Source: Pseudomonas sp. PSKL.D1 (lineage in GTDB: Bacteria > Pseudomonadota > Gammaproteobacteria > Pseudomonadales > Pseudomonadaceae). From it: a DNA stretch of 64,000 nucleotides. Of this stretch, positions 43,868-51,317 are shown in pieces. Position 1 is the stretch's first letter. The number at the start of each line of letters is the position of its first letter. The stretch is taken from positions 3,272,001 to 3,336,000 of the forward strand of contig NZ_CP118607.1 of assembly GCF_028898945.1 (NCBI RefSeq). The letters run 5' to 3'. A program made the translations under genes and the position numbers. The notes beneath the pieces were generated by a model, which was given only the letters and a program-made list of their open reading frames with translations, searched no databases and had not been told where the DNA came from.

Positions 43868-44800
43868 ATGAGCCTGTACGCCCCTCCCGAGGAACGCCCA
43901 ACAGAAGTATTCAGCAGACTGCCGAAAGAGTTTTGGCGTGATGGTGATTCCGACTGGGTCAGAGCCAACAAGCCAGGACAGCAAGTCGCGAGCTTCTTGG
44001 AAGGGCCCTCCTTCGACCAGGCTGGCAATCTCTATGTCACTGATATCCCTTATGGCCGAATCTTCCGGATTTCCCCACAAGGCGACTGGGAGCTGGTTGT
44101 TGAATACGACGGCTGGCCTAACGGCTTGAAAATCCATCGTGACGGTCGGATCTTCATTGCCGACTACAAGAACGGGATCCTCGTTCTCGATCCGATCAGC
44201 AAACGCATCGAGCCATTCCTGACGCATCGCCGGAGTGAAAGCTTCAAGGGTGTAAATGATCTGTTCTTTGACGGGCAAGGGCACCTCTTCTTCACCGATC
44301 AAGGTCAGACGGGCATGCACGATCCAACGGGTCGAGTTTTCCGCTACGACCTGGAGCAACAACGCCTGGATTGTCTGCTGGATAACGGCCCTAGCCCTAA
44401 TGGCCTGGTGATGGATCTTCAAGAGAAAGCGCTATTGGTTGCGATGACTCGCGGGAACGCAGTCTGGCGTCTTCCGCTACAACCCGACGGCACTACTACC
44501 AAGGTGGGTATCTTCACGGCCATGGCAGGGGGCGTGAGTGGCGCTGACGGTATGGCGCTCGATGAGTCAGGCAATCTGTATGTCTGCGATGCGGGCAATG
44601 GTTGCGTGTGGGCATTCGACTCGCACGCCATGCCCCTCTATCGATTCAAGTCATGTACCGAGGGTCGCACTCTCACCAACTTGGCCTTTGGTGGGGAAGG
44701 TAATCGCGGCCTGTTCATCACTGACTCATCAACAGGGCACATCTTGAGGGCTGATCCTGGCCACTCAGGAAAGCGGATGTTCTCGCACGCGTCAGCTTAA
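43868..44800 (+). CDS. SMP-30/gluconolactonase-family lactonase
   Basis: ATG at 43868 with GGAG 8 nt upstream. The 310-residue six-bladed propeller has FLEGPSFDQAGNLYVTDIPYG (metal Glu), NGLKIHRDGRIFIADYKNG, GPSPNGLVMD and the Asp-containing SGADGMALDESGNLYVCDAG, the usual metal-binding set. The family hydrolyses sugar or organic lactones. It heads the plus-strand half of the cluster, so a lactone form of the substrate may be used. Confidence 0.86.
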   Translation: MSLYAPPEERPTEVFSRLPKEFWRDGDSDWVRANKPGQQVASFLEGPSFDQAGNLYVTDIPYGRIFRISPQGDWELVVEYDGWPNGLKIHRDGRIFIADYKNGILVLDPISKRIEPFLTHRRSESFKGVNDLFFDGQGHLFFTDQGQTGMHDPTGRVFRYDLEQQRLDCLLDNGPSPNGLVMDLQEKALLVAMTRGNAVWRLPLQPDGTTTKVGIFTAMAGGVSGADGMALDESGNLYVCDAGNGCVWAFDSHAMPLYRFKSCTEGRTLTNLAFGGEGNRGLFITDSSTGHILRADPGHSGKRMFSHASA

Positions 44801-44841
44801 GGATTAGTGCTGTAGCCCTGTGCAAATGGCGCACGGACTTC

Positions 44842-44873
44842 GCTCGCCCCCCAAAAGAGCCCGGCGAGCCTTT
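44842..44873 (+). terminator. Hairpin with short U-run after the SMP-30 gene
   Basis: GCTCGCC (44842-44848) pairs with GGCGAGC (44863-44869), then CTTT. It lies 34 bp before the CitMHS start and may be a partial terminator. Confidence 0.4.
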
Positions 44874-44906
44874 CGACTCATACAAAACAGATAATAAGAG
44901 GGCAAC

Positions 44907-46193
44907 ATGCTCACACTCTTGAGCTACACAATGATCGTCTGCTTCATGTACCTCGTCATGAGCAAACGACTGTCACCACTGGTTGCCCTCATCCTGGTGC
45001 CAGTTGCATTCGCCAGCCTGGGTGGGTTTGCAACCCAGCTTGGCCCGATGATGTTCGATGGCGTGAAGATGCTGGCCCCAACCGGGATCATGCTGACCTT
45101 CGCGATCCTCTACTTCTGCATGATGACCGATGCGGGCCTGTTCAACCCTCTGATCAAGCTGATCCTCAAGTGTGTGAAAGGCGATCCCCTGAAGATTGTC
45201 ATCGGCACTGCTGTTCTCGGAATCTGCGTGGGCCTGGATGGCGATGGTGCCACAACTTATATCATCACCACCGCAGCACTTCTTCCGCTATATCGACGCA
45301 CAGGGATGAGCCTTCAGGTTCTGGCCACCGTTCTGTTGCTTACCAACGGCGTGATGAACATCCTCCCTTGGGCGGGGCCCTTCTCGCGTGCGGCAAGCGC
45401 CATGCACGTAGACATCACTGAACTGTTCATCGAGATGCTGCCGCTCATGATCGCTGGAGCGGGCTGGGTGATTTTCGCGGCCTTCTATCTCGGTGGCCGG
45501 GAACGCCGTCGTCTGGGTGTCGTACAACTCGATCATGATGAGGTCATGAGCCACTTCACCGAGTTCAAACTGACCGACTGGCGCTTCCTTTTCAACGCTG
45601 TACTCACCATCACGCTGATCACCATGATGATGCTCAGCCTCATGCCCCTCCCGATCCTCTTTATGCTCGCCTTCGGCCTGGGCGTCTTGGTGAATTTCCC
45701 CAGCGTCAAAGACCAAAAGGAAGTCATCGGAAAATACGCCGACAACGTCATGGCGGTAACCCTGCTGATCTTCGCCGCTGGCATCTTCGTCGGAATCATG
45801 TCCGGCACAGGGATGATCAAGGCGATCTCGGAAAGCCTGAACCATGTGATCCCTGAATCCGCAGGCCATTTCATGTCGGTCATCACGGCCTTCCTCAGCA
45901 TGCCTTTCACCTACGTACTGACGAACGACGCTTTCTACTTCGGGATTCTCCCCATCCTGGCCGAGACTGCGAGCCATTACGGCATCGGCGCTAAAGAAAT
46001 GGCCATCGCCGGTTTGATCGGGCAGCCAGTACATCTGCTCAGCCCACTGGTTGCCTCAACCTACCTGCTCTGTGGACTGCTCGACCTGGATTACGGTGAC
46101 AACCAGCGAGCGTCCATCGGCTGGAGCATCGGTACGTGCCTCGTGATGTTCGTAGCGGCTATCGCGATTGGCACCATCGACGTTTTCAACTGA
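44907..46193 (+). CDS. CitMHS-family citrate/organic-acid:cation symporter
   Basis: The 428-residue, roughly 12-helix protein has the CitMHS features: MLTLLSYTMIVCFMYLVMSK, an early GLDGDGATTYIITTAALLPLY loop, NGVMNILPWAGPFSRAA, and a TNDAFYFGILPIL segment late. The family moves citrate or similar tricarboxylates, often as metal complexes. AAGAGG precedes the ATG. Together with the MFS gene it gives the cluster two inner-membrane carriers. Confidence 0.87.
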   Translation: MLTLLSYTMIVCFMYLVMSKRLSPLVALILVPVAFASLGGFATQLGPMMFDGVKMLAPTGIMLTFAILYFCMMTDAGLFNPLIKLILKCVKGDPLKIVIGTAVLGICVGLDGDGATTYIITTAALLPLYRRTGMSLQVLATVLLLTNGVMNILPWAGPFSRAASAMHVDITELFIEMLPLMIAGAGWVIFAAFYLGGRERRRLGVVQLDHDEVMSHFTEFKLTDWRFLFNAVLTITLITMMMLSLMPLPILFMLAFGLGVLVNFPSVKDQKEVIGKYADNVMAVTLLIFAAGIFVGIMSGTGMIKAISESLNHVIPESAGHFMSVITAFLSMPFTYVLTNDAFYFGILPILAETASHYGIGAKEMAIAGLIGQPVHLLSPLVASTYLLCGLLDLDYGDNQRASIGWSIGTCLVMFVAAIAIGTIDVFN

Positions 46194-46217
46194 GGATTTT
46201 CCTCAACCGAGCAATAC

Positions 46218-46240
46218 GCAGGTGGGGAAGCTCACCTGCG
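46218..46240 (+). other. Perfect hairpin after the CitMHS gene
   Basis: CGCAGGTG and CACCTGCG, 8-bp stem with a 7-nt loop, 25 bp after the CitMHS stop. No U-run, so terminator function is uncertain. Confidence 0.4.
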
Positions 46241-46339
46241 CTTGAAGTGATCGGCTTCATCAAGGAAGCCAGATTGCGACCCAGGCCTTTCACAAGAAGG
46301 TCGGATGTTTTGACGGTCGTTTGACCATTTTGGTGAGCT

Positions 46340-46420
46340 GCTCGGAGCCACGAACGCCGAGCGTAGGTGAACCTTGGTGACGGGGGGCAACCCCCGACAC
46401 CTCAATATTCTGGAGAGAGA
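46340..46420 (+). promoter_or_regulatory. Structured 5' leader upstream of the TerC-family gene
   Basis: Stem GCTCGG/CCGAGC (46340-46345/46357-46362) is followed by CGGGGG-GCAA-CCCCCG (46381-46396), a GNRA-capped stem extended by GGTG/CACC. An AGGTG at 46365-46369 could compete for the CACCT at 46398-46402. The GGAG site follows at 46412. TerC-family genes are often under Mn2+ riboswitch control, but the yybP-ykoY consensus was not recognised here. Confidence 0.4.
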
Positions 46421-46421
46421 T

Positions 46422-47123
46422 GTGCAGTGGCTTTTTGAATCGATCACATGGTCAGCTTTAGTGCAGATCGTCGCAATTGACATTCTCCTCGGAGGTGACA
46501 ACGCGGTCATCATTGCTTTGGCGTGTCGAAACCTACCGCTGCAGTTGCGTAACAAAGCCATTCTGGCAGGTGTTGCCGGTGCCATCCTCTTGAGGATTGT
46601 CCTGCTGTTCTTCGCGATTCAACTGCTGTCCCTGCCTGGGCTAAAGATCATCGGCGCAGCTTTGCTGCTTTGGATTGGCATCAAGTTGCTCAAGCCAGAG
46701 GACGATAATCATGACGCGATTAATGGAGGTGTCAGCTTGGTCGCCGCCATCAAGACCATCATCATTGCAGACGCGGTGATGTCGCTGGATAACGTCCTCG
46801 CTCTAGCAGGAGCAGCTGGTGGTGATCTAATGCTCGTGTCCCTGGGCGTCCTTATAAGCATTCCCATCATCGTTTGGGGCAGCCGGCTGGTTCTTGCCCT
46901 GATGGATAAATTTCCTCAAGTCATCATCTTGGGCGCAGGGCTACTCGGCTGGATATCAGGCGGAATGCTGGTGAGTGACATCTGGCTCCAGCCACGAATC
47001 CCGTTCCCAGCAGACGTAACTCACTTCGTCGCAAGTGCTGTAGGAGCACTGCTGGTGGTGGCTGTCGGCATCCTGCTCAAAAGACAGAAATCCGCATCAA
47101 GCGATACCCGCACCACCCAGTAG
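46422..47123 (+). CDS. TerC-family integral membrane protein (YjbE-like)
   Basis: The GTG at 46422 with GGAGAG upstream gives a 233-residue protein with seven to eight helices. The conserved acidic motifs DILLGGDNAVIIALACRNLP and ADAVMSLDNVLALAGAAGG mark the TerC/Alx family, linked to metal (manganese) export and tellurite resistance. An open-frame TTG at 46374 lies within the structured leader and was rejected. Its place between a citrate-type carrier and OprD porin suggests metal handling linked to metal-organic-acid uptake, which is inference. Confidence 0.84.
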   Translation: MQWLFESITWSALVQIVAIDILLGGDNAVIIALACRNLPLQLRNKAILAGVAGAILLRIVLLFFAIQLLSLPGLKIIGAALLLWIGIKLLKPEDDNHDAINGGVSLVAAIKTIIIADAVMSLDNVLALAGAAGGDLMLVSLGVLISIPIIVWGSRLVLALMDKFPQVIILGAGLLGWISGGMLVSDIWLQPRIPFPADVTHFVASAVGALLVVAVGILLKRQKSASSDTRTTQ

Positions 47124-47211
47124 TAATACCGCGTAACTCCAACCAACAAAAACAATTTGGCTGCTTCTGCGTGCTCATCTCCTGTGCGCGCAGACTACGC
47201 CTGGAGTAAAC

Positions 47212-48459
47212 ATGAAGGCACATAACGCAATCCCGGTCTGCACCTTTCTCGGCCTTGGCAATATTGCCTCCCCCGCACTGGCGGAGGGCTTCATAGAGTA
47301 TTCCAAGGTCTCTCTGCAAACGAAGAATTTCTATTTGAATCGAGACTTTCGAGATGGAGCAGGCCAGAACAAGCGCGATGAATGGGCCCAAGGTTTCATT
47401 CTCGATGCCAAGTCAGGTTTCACGCCTGGCCCTTTAGGCTTCGGTGTTGACGCCATTGGGATGCTCGGCCTGAAGCTGGACTCCAGCCCCGGCCGGACAG
47501 GCACCGGGCTTCTGCCAGTGCATGATGATGGCAGAGCTCCAGACGAATACTCCAAGCTCGGATTGACAGCGAAAGCACGGCTCTCAGAAAGCCTGCTTGA
47601 GGTAGGGACGCTGATCCCGGACATGCCTACCGTTAAGGCTAATAACGGACGCATCTTTCCGCAGACTTTTAGAGGTGGATTGCTGAGCATTGGAGAAATC
47701 GAGTCCCTTGATGTCGTGGCGGGCCGCCTCACGAAAGTCACTGACCGCGACCAGACTGCCGCTCAAGACCTTGTGCTGAACAACAAGAACCGTCGCTTCC
47801 AGGCCGGCGTTGCTGCTGACCATTTCGACGTAGCAGGCTTTGATTACACCTTCTCCAAAAACCTTGTCGGCTCATATCAGTACGGTTCACTTGAGGATGT
47901 GTACACCCAGCATTTCTTCGGGCTTGTTGGATCTGTCCCCTTGCCTGCAGGCCAGTTGAAGGCAGATCTTCGACTTGCCATCAGTAGAGACAGCGGCAGT
48001 TCAGCAGCAGGGAAAATCGACAACAGATCAGCCAACGGCATGGTCACGTACAATCTCGAGGGCCACGGCTTTGGCGTCGGCTATCAGCAGATGTCAGGAG
48101 ACACCGCCTTCCCTTACATCGACGGCACCGACCCCTACTTGATTAACTTCGTCCAGATCAACGACTTCGCCGGCGCCAAAGAGAAGTCTTGGCAGCTTCG
48201 GTACGACTTCAATTTTGCCACTGTGGGAATACCCGGCCTGACCTTCATGTCTCGCTACGTCAAAGGCCAAGATGTCGAGCTCGCTGGTACTGCCACCGGT
48301 AATGAGTGGGAGCGAAATACTGAACTGCAGTACGTGTTCCAGAGCGGCACGCTGAAGAACCTGGGGATCCGCTGGCGGAACGCAAGCTATCGCTCGGACT
48401 TCGCTCGAGGCGCGGACGAAAACCGCCTCATCATCAGCTACAGCATTTCGTTGCAATAA
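47212..48459 (+). CDS. OprD-family outer membrane porin
   Basis: The 415-residue protein has a signal peptide (to SPALAEG), the QTKNFYLNRDFRDGAGQNKRDEWAQGF entry of OprD porins, and the LNNKNRRFQAGVAADH, GVGYQQMSGDTAFPY and RWRNASYRSD segments. It lacks a C-terminal Phe and ends YSISLQ. OprD-family channels admit specific amino acids or organic acids. It closes the plus-strand half of the cluster, so it is probably the outer-membrane entry for the same substrate. Confidence 0.88.
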   Translation: MKAHNAIPVCTFLGLGNIASPALAEGFIEYSKVSLQTKNFYLNRDFRDGAGQNKRDEWAQGFILDAKSGFTPGPLGFGVDAIGMLGLKLDSSPGRTGTGLLPVHDDGRAPDEYSKLGLTAKARLSESLLEVGTLIPDMPTVKANNGRIFPQTFRGGLLSIGEIESLDVVAGRLTKVTDRDQTAAQDLVLNNKNRRFQAGVAADHFDVAGFDYTFSKNLVGSYQYGSLEDVYTQHFFGLVGSVPLPAGQLKADLRLAISRDSGSSAAGKIDNRSANGMVTYNLEGHGFGVGYQQMSGDTAFPYIDGTDPYLINFVQINDFAGAKEKSWQLRYDFNFATVGIPGLTFMSRYVKGQDVELAGTATGNEWERNTELQYVFQSGTLKNLGIRWRNASYRSDFARGADENRLIISYSISLQ

Positions 48460-48474
48460 CACCCTGCGCAAATC

Positions 48475-48507
48475 AGCAGCCGAAGCTATAGCTGAATGGC
48501 TGCTTTT
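48475..48507 (+). terminator. Terminator after the OprD gene
   Basis: AGCAGCC (48475-48481) pairs with GGCTGCT (48498-48504), followed by TTTT; an inner AGC/GCT stem lies in the loop. It is 16 bp after the stop. Confidence 0.6.
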
Positions 48508-48528
48508 GGCCAGATACTGACTAAATCA

Positions 48529-48590
48529 ATGGCAGCTTTGGGTCGGAAGCGGTCGCTCACGACTGACTGCTTTCGACCCAATGCGGTCAT
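48529..48590. repeat. Inverted pair of the dispersed GGGTCG-type repeat
   Basis: Two copies face each other around a 6-nt centre: GCTTTGGGTCGGAAGCGGTC on the left and GACTGCTTTCGACCCAATGC on the right. The imperfect stem is about 28 bp. Confidence 0.6.
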
Positions 48591-48615
48591 CCTGGGTAAG
48601 CGATTTTTAATGCTC

Positions 48616-48786
48616 CTACTTCAGCCCTTTCAAGCGCACATTCGCTCTTTGCACCGCAGCCATCTTTTCAGGCCGCTTCATGCGTTTCCACTTTCTGATT
48701 TCTTCCTTGATTCGCCCACAGCTCACACACAGATCCCCCTTCAGTTGGCACACTGAGATGCAGGGGTTCTCGATTTCTTTAGCCAT
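48616..48786 (-). CDS. DUF1289 small zinc-finger-like protein (56 aa)
   Basis: Reverse translation gives MAKEIENPCISVCQLKGDLC followed by VSCGRIKEEIRKWKRM and a basic tail ending RLKGLK. The Cys pattern (C9, C13, C20, C23) and GRIKEEIRKWKRM match the DUF1289 family, putative Fe-S or zinc proteins of unknown role. It is 2 bp after the stop of the upstream gene on the same strand, so it is co-transcribed. Confidence 0.87.
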   Translation of the reverse strand: MAKEIENPCISVCQLKGDLCVSCGRIKEEIRKWKRMKRPEKMAAVQRANVRLKGLK

Positions 48787-48788
48787 CG

Positions 48789-49145
48789 TCAATAACCTTT
48801 AGCCAGGCGCCTGCGCCAGTCTCCACCCTGAATGCGTTGGCATTCTTCCTCGGAGTCGAGTCGGACATTGCGATCTGAGAGCTTCAGGTCGATGGCGGCG
48901 TCTTTCAGTGCGTTGGCCGTCAACTCAAAGATGCGATCTTTCGCGTCAACCTGGGCGAGCATTTTGTCCGCCTGCGTTTCAAACACCCAGATAACCTTCA
49001 GGGTTTCAGGCCACGCCTTCATGTCGGCAGTGTGGGTGAGCCAGGTAAAGCCTTTGATTTCACTTTTCGCGGTTTCACACGCTTCGGTGAGGTAAGTGAT
49101 CAGCCGGTGTTCGCTTCGGGCCGTTTCACGTATGCCAGGGCGCAT
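48789..49145 (-). CDS. Conserved protein of unknown function (118 aa)
   Basis: Start ATG 49145 with AGAGGA upstream (MRPGIRETARSEHRLITYLT); the longer frame to 49373 is rejected because it overlaps the divergent ridA-like promoter. Visible features are EIKGFTWLTHTADMKAWPET, KVIWVFETQAD and a C-terminal DSEEECQRIQGGDWRRRLA. Similar proteins occur in many pseudomonads and are sometimes labelled Fis-family regulators without a visible Fis HTH. No signal or membrane segment. Operon with DUF1289. Confidence 0.7.
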   Translation of the reverse strand: MRPGIRETARSEHRLITYLTEACETAKSEIKGFTWLTHTADMKAWPETLKVIWVFETQADKMLAQVDAKDRIFELTANALKDAAIDLKLSDRNVRLDSEEECQRIQGGDWRRRLAKGY

Positions 49146-49371
49146 TGCGGGTTCCTCTGGAAATAGGGGTGGAGCAGGTGCTGAATCAGGCCAATCGCCC
49201 TCCCCTTGAAAGGCGCTGAAATCAAGCCTTGTTGCAGACCGTGCAGAGTAAACCAACGATTGCCGATATGCATCGTCGTGTGCGAGCGACTCAAGAATAC
49301 CGGAGCGCTTTGCTTGACCTCTACTTAACCTCAGGTACCAGACTGCCCGCACCTTGATCTGGAGCAGTCTC

Positions 49372-49788
49372 ATGATTCAACCATCAAATCCTGCATTCAC
49401 CCTGTCGAACCCGGACGGCTTGTACGACCCGCGCAGTAATGGCTATTCCCACGTCGCAGAAGTGACGCCGGGCACAAGGCTGCTGTTCATTGCAGGCCAA
49501 GGCGGTGAGGATGCCAACGGAAACCTGCCCCCGAACTTTGCGCAGCAAGCCAGGCAGGCGCTGACCAACCTGGCGACGGCATTGGCGTCCAAAGGGGCAA
49601 GCCTGGCACAGGTATTCAAGCTGACGCTGCTGATCGTTGACCATGACGAGGAGCGTCTACGCACCTGGGTCATGGAAGCGAACCGCATCTGGGCGCAAGG
49701 GCGGCAACCTGTCTGCACGTTGATCCCTGTGCCGCGCCTGGCACTTCAGGGCATGTTGATTGAAATTGATGCGGTGGCTGCTGGCTGA
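49372..49788 (+). CDS. RidA-family protein (atypical, Arg missing)
   Basis: The start has GGAG 7 nt upstream. The 138-residue cytosolic protein has the RidA fold: LLFIAGQGGEDANGNLPPNF, VFKLTLLIVDHDEERL and LALQGMLIEIDAVAAG. At the place of the Arg that binds the substrate carboxylate in true RidA it reads QPVCTLIPVPRL, with Cys instead. It is therefore probably not an imino-acid deaminase but a Rid-subfamily member of other function. Confidence 0.83.
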   Translation: MIQPSNPAFTLSNPDGLYDPRSNGYSHVAEVTPGTRLLFIAGQGGEDANGNLPPNFAQQARQALTNLATALASKGASLAQVFKLTLLIVDHDEERLRTWVMEANRIWAQGRQPVCTLIPVPRLALQGMLIEIDAVAAG

Positions 49789-49851
49789 CACCCCGCGCGC
49801 TGAATGGCCGGATTCAGATCAGTTTGCCGGATCCGGAAATTGCATGGTATA

Positions 49852-49871
49852 AATGATATTCACTATCAATT
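49852..49871. promoter_or_regulatory. Fur box upstream of the ECF sigma gene
   Basis: AATGATATTCACTATCAATT has inverted TGATA/TATCA arms and agrees well with the Fur consensus. It lies just upstream of the sigma start, so iron repression of the sigma/FecR pair is expected. Confidence 0.7.
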
Positions 49872-49881
49872 GGATGCCGTC

Positions 49882-50391
49882 ATGGCCTCGACTGACAACG
49901 ATCTCTTGCAAGCCCTGGCCTTGCACTATGACGATCTGGTCGAGCACATCCGCCAACGCTTTTCCAACCAGCATTTCGCCCGTGACGTGGTGCATGACGT
50001 CTGCGTGCAGATTTTGGAGAAACCACCGCTCAAGGCCATCAGCGTACCCATCGCTTTTCTTCGTCGCGCCACGCTCAACCGCGCCATTGATCGGCGCCGC
50101 GCCGAAAGCACTCGCTCGTTATACGTACAGAGCCAGATGGCCGTGGTCGAGCAGCATCGCGACGACCTCGACGGCGCGATGGCGCTGGAGTTCGAACAGC
50201 GCCTGAGAGCGTTGCTGGCGGTGATCGAGTCGTTGCCAGCGCGCCAGCGTCACGTGTTTCTTCTGCACCGCATCCACGGCATGCCACAACATGAAATCGC
50301 CAACGAGCTAGGCATTTCCGTCAACATGGTCGCCCAGCACTTCATGCGGGCCATGCGCACCCTCGCGCAGCGCTGGCAGCCGGAGACCTGA
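49882..50391 (+). CDS. FecI-type ECF sigma factor
   Basis: The start at 49882 (MASTDNDLLQALALHYDDLV) follows a GGA site and a Fur box; an earlier in-frame start would place the Fur box inside the gene. The 169-residue protein has region 2 (FARDVVHDVCVQILE) and region 4 (GMPQHEIANELGISVNMVAQHFMRAM), typical of iron-starvation sigma factors of the FecI/PvdS class. It sits 3 bp before fecR-like gene and should direct transcription of the receptor gene. Confidence 0.87.
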   Translation: MASTDNDLLQALALHYDDLVEHIRQRFSNQHFARDVVHDVCVQILEKPPLKAISVPIAFLRRATLNRAIDRRRAESTRSLYVQSQMAVVEQHRDDLDGAMALEFEQRLRALLAVIESLPARQRHVFLLHRIHGMPQHEIANELGISVNMVAQHFMRAMRTLAQRWQPET

Positions 50392-50394
50392 CCG

Positions 50395-51228
50395 ATGCAA
50401 CGCCAAATCCCACCCGTCGTTCCCGATGCCCTGGAGCCTTACGCTGAGTCGCTGCGCACCTTGGTGCCCAGTCGCGAAGCCCTGCTGGCCGAAGCCAGGG
50501 CGCAGAGCGCACGCATTGCCAGCCGTCGGCGCAAGGCTGCCGGAACAGCCCTGCTGCTGGCCCTGGCCGGCTGGGCCTGGTTGGCCGACCCGGCGCTCGG
50601 CTACCGCCAGGTCGAAGTCGCCAGCAGCGCGCGCGAAGTGCTGCACCTGGCTGACGGCAGCACAATTGAACTGGACGCGGGTAGCGTGCTGCGCATCGAG
50701 TACCGCCTGCGCAGCCGGCAGTTCGAACTGCTCGACGGCGAAGGTCTGTTCAGCGTGGCACACCAGCCCAAGCCCTTTATCGTGCGTAGCCAGGGTGTGG
50801 CAGTGCGAGACATCGGCACGGTGTTCGATGTGCGCAGCGACCTGCGCGGCGTGCGGGTGGCGGTTCTGGAGGGCGCGGTGGAAGTGGACAACGGCAAGGC
50901 CCGCAGACAGCTCACCGCCAACCAGCAGTTGCTCGCCAGCGCGCAGGCGCTTGGCCCGATCGAGGCGACGAGAGCTGGCGAACTGGAGGCCTGGCGGCAT
51001 GACCTGTTCCACTTCGACGGCACGCCGTTGGACACGGTTGTCGCGCAACTGCAGCGCCATCGCGCCGCGCCAATTCGCTTGGAAGGCCCACCCGCTGGTG
51101 CGTATCGACTAAGCGGCGAGTTCCTTACCCGCAACGTCGAACAGCTGATCGACACGCTACCCCGGCTGGCTCCGGTGACCGTGCACCGTGAAGATGGCGG
51201 TTTCGTGAAGGTAGTTGTGCGTCACTGA
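50395..51228 (+). CDS. FecR-type transmembrane sigma regulator
   Basis: The 277-residue protein has an N-terminal cytoplasmic part, one membrane helix (AAGTALLLALAGWAWLA, about 48-65) and the FecR periplasmic domain (LHLADGSTIELDAGSVLRIEY; GTVFDVRSDLRGVRVAVLEGAVEV), ending with an STN-binding region (YRLSGEFLTRNVEQLIDTL). It transmits the ligand-bound state of the TonB receptor to the sigma factor next door. Confidence 0.88.
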   Translation: MQRQIPPVVPDALEPYAESLRTLVPSREALLAEARAQSARIASRRRKAAGTALLLALAGWAWLADPALGYRQVEVASSAREVLHLADGSTIELDAGSVLRIEYRLRSRQFELLDGEGLFSVAHQPKPFIVRSQGVAVRDIGTVFDVRSDLRGVRVAVLEGAVEVDNGKARRQLTANQQLLASAQALGPIEATRAGELEAWRHDLFHFDGTPLDTVVAQLQRHRAAPIRLEGPPAGAYRLSGEFLTRNVEQLIDTLPRLAPVTVHREDGGFVKVVVRH

Positions 51229-51283
51229 AAATTATTTTCAGTCACACATCAAAGTTCGCCATTGCACAAACGCCAATCCCTAT

Positions 51284-51302
51284 GAAACTCATTATCATTA
51301 CC
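51284..51302. promoter_or_regulatory. Fur-box-like site upstream of the siderophore receptor
   Basis: GAAACTCATTATCATTACC; its reverse complement GGTAATGATAATGAGTTTC agrees with one and a half arms of the Fur consensus. It ends 15 bp before the receptor start. Confidence 0.55.
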
Positions 51303-51317
51303 TTCGATAGGGATTCC

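Noticed and set aside
46200..46421. yybP-ykoY Mn2+ riboswitch before the TerC gene
   Set aside because: Stable stems are present but the conserved loop sequences were not recognised, so it is listed only as a structured leader.
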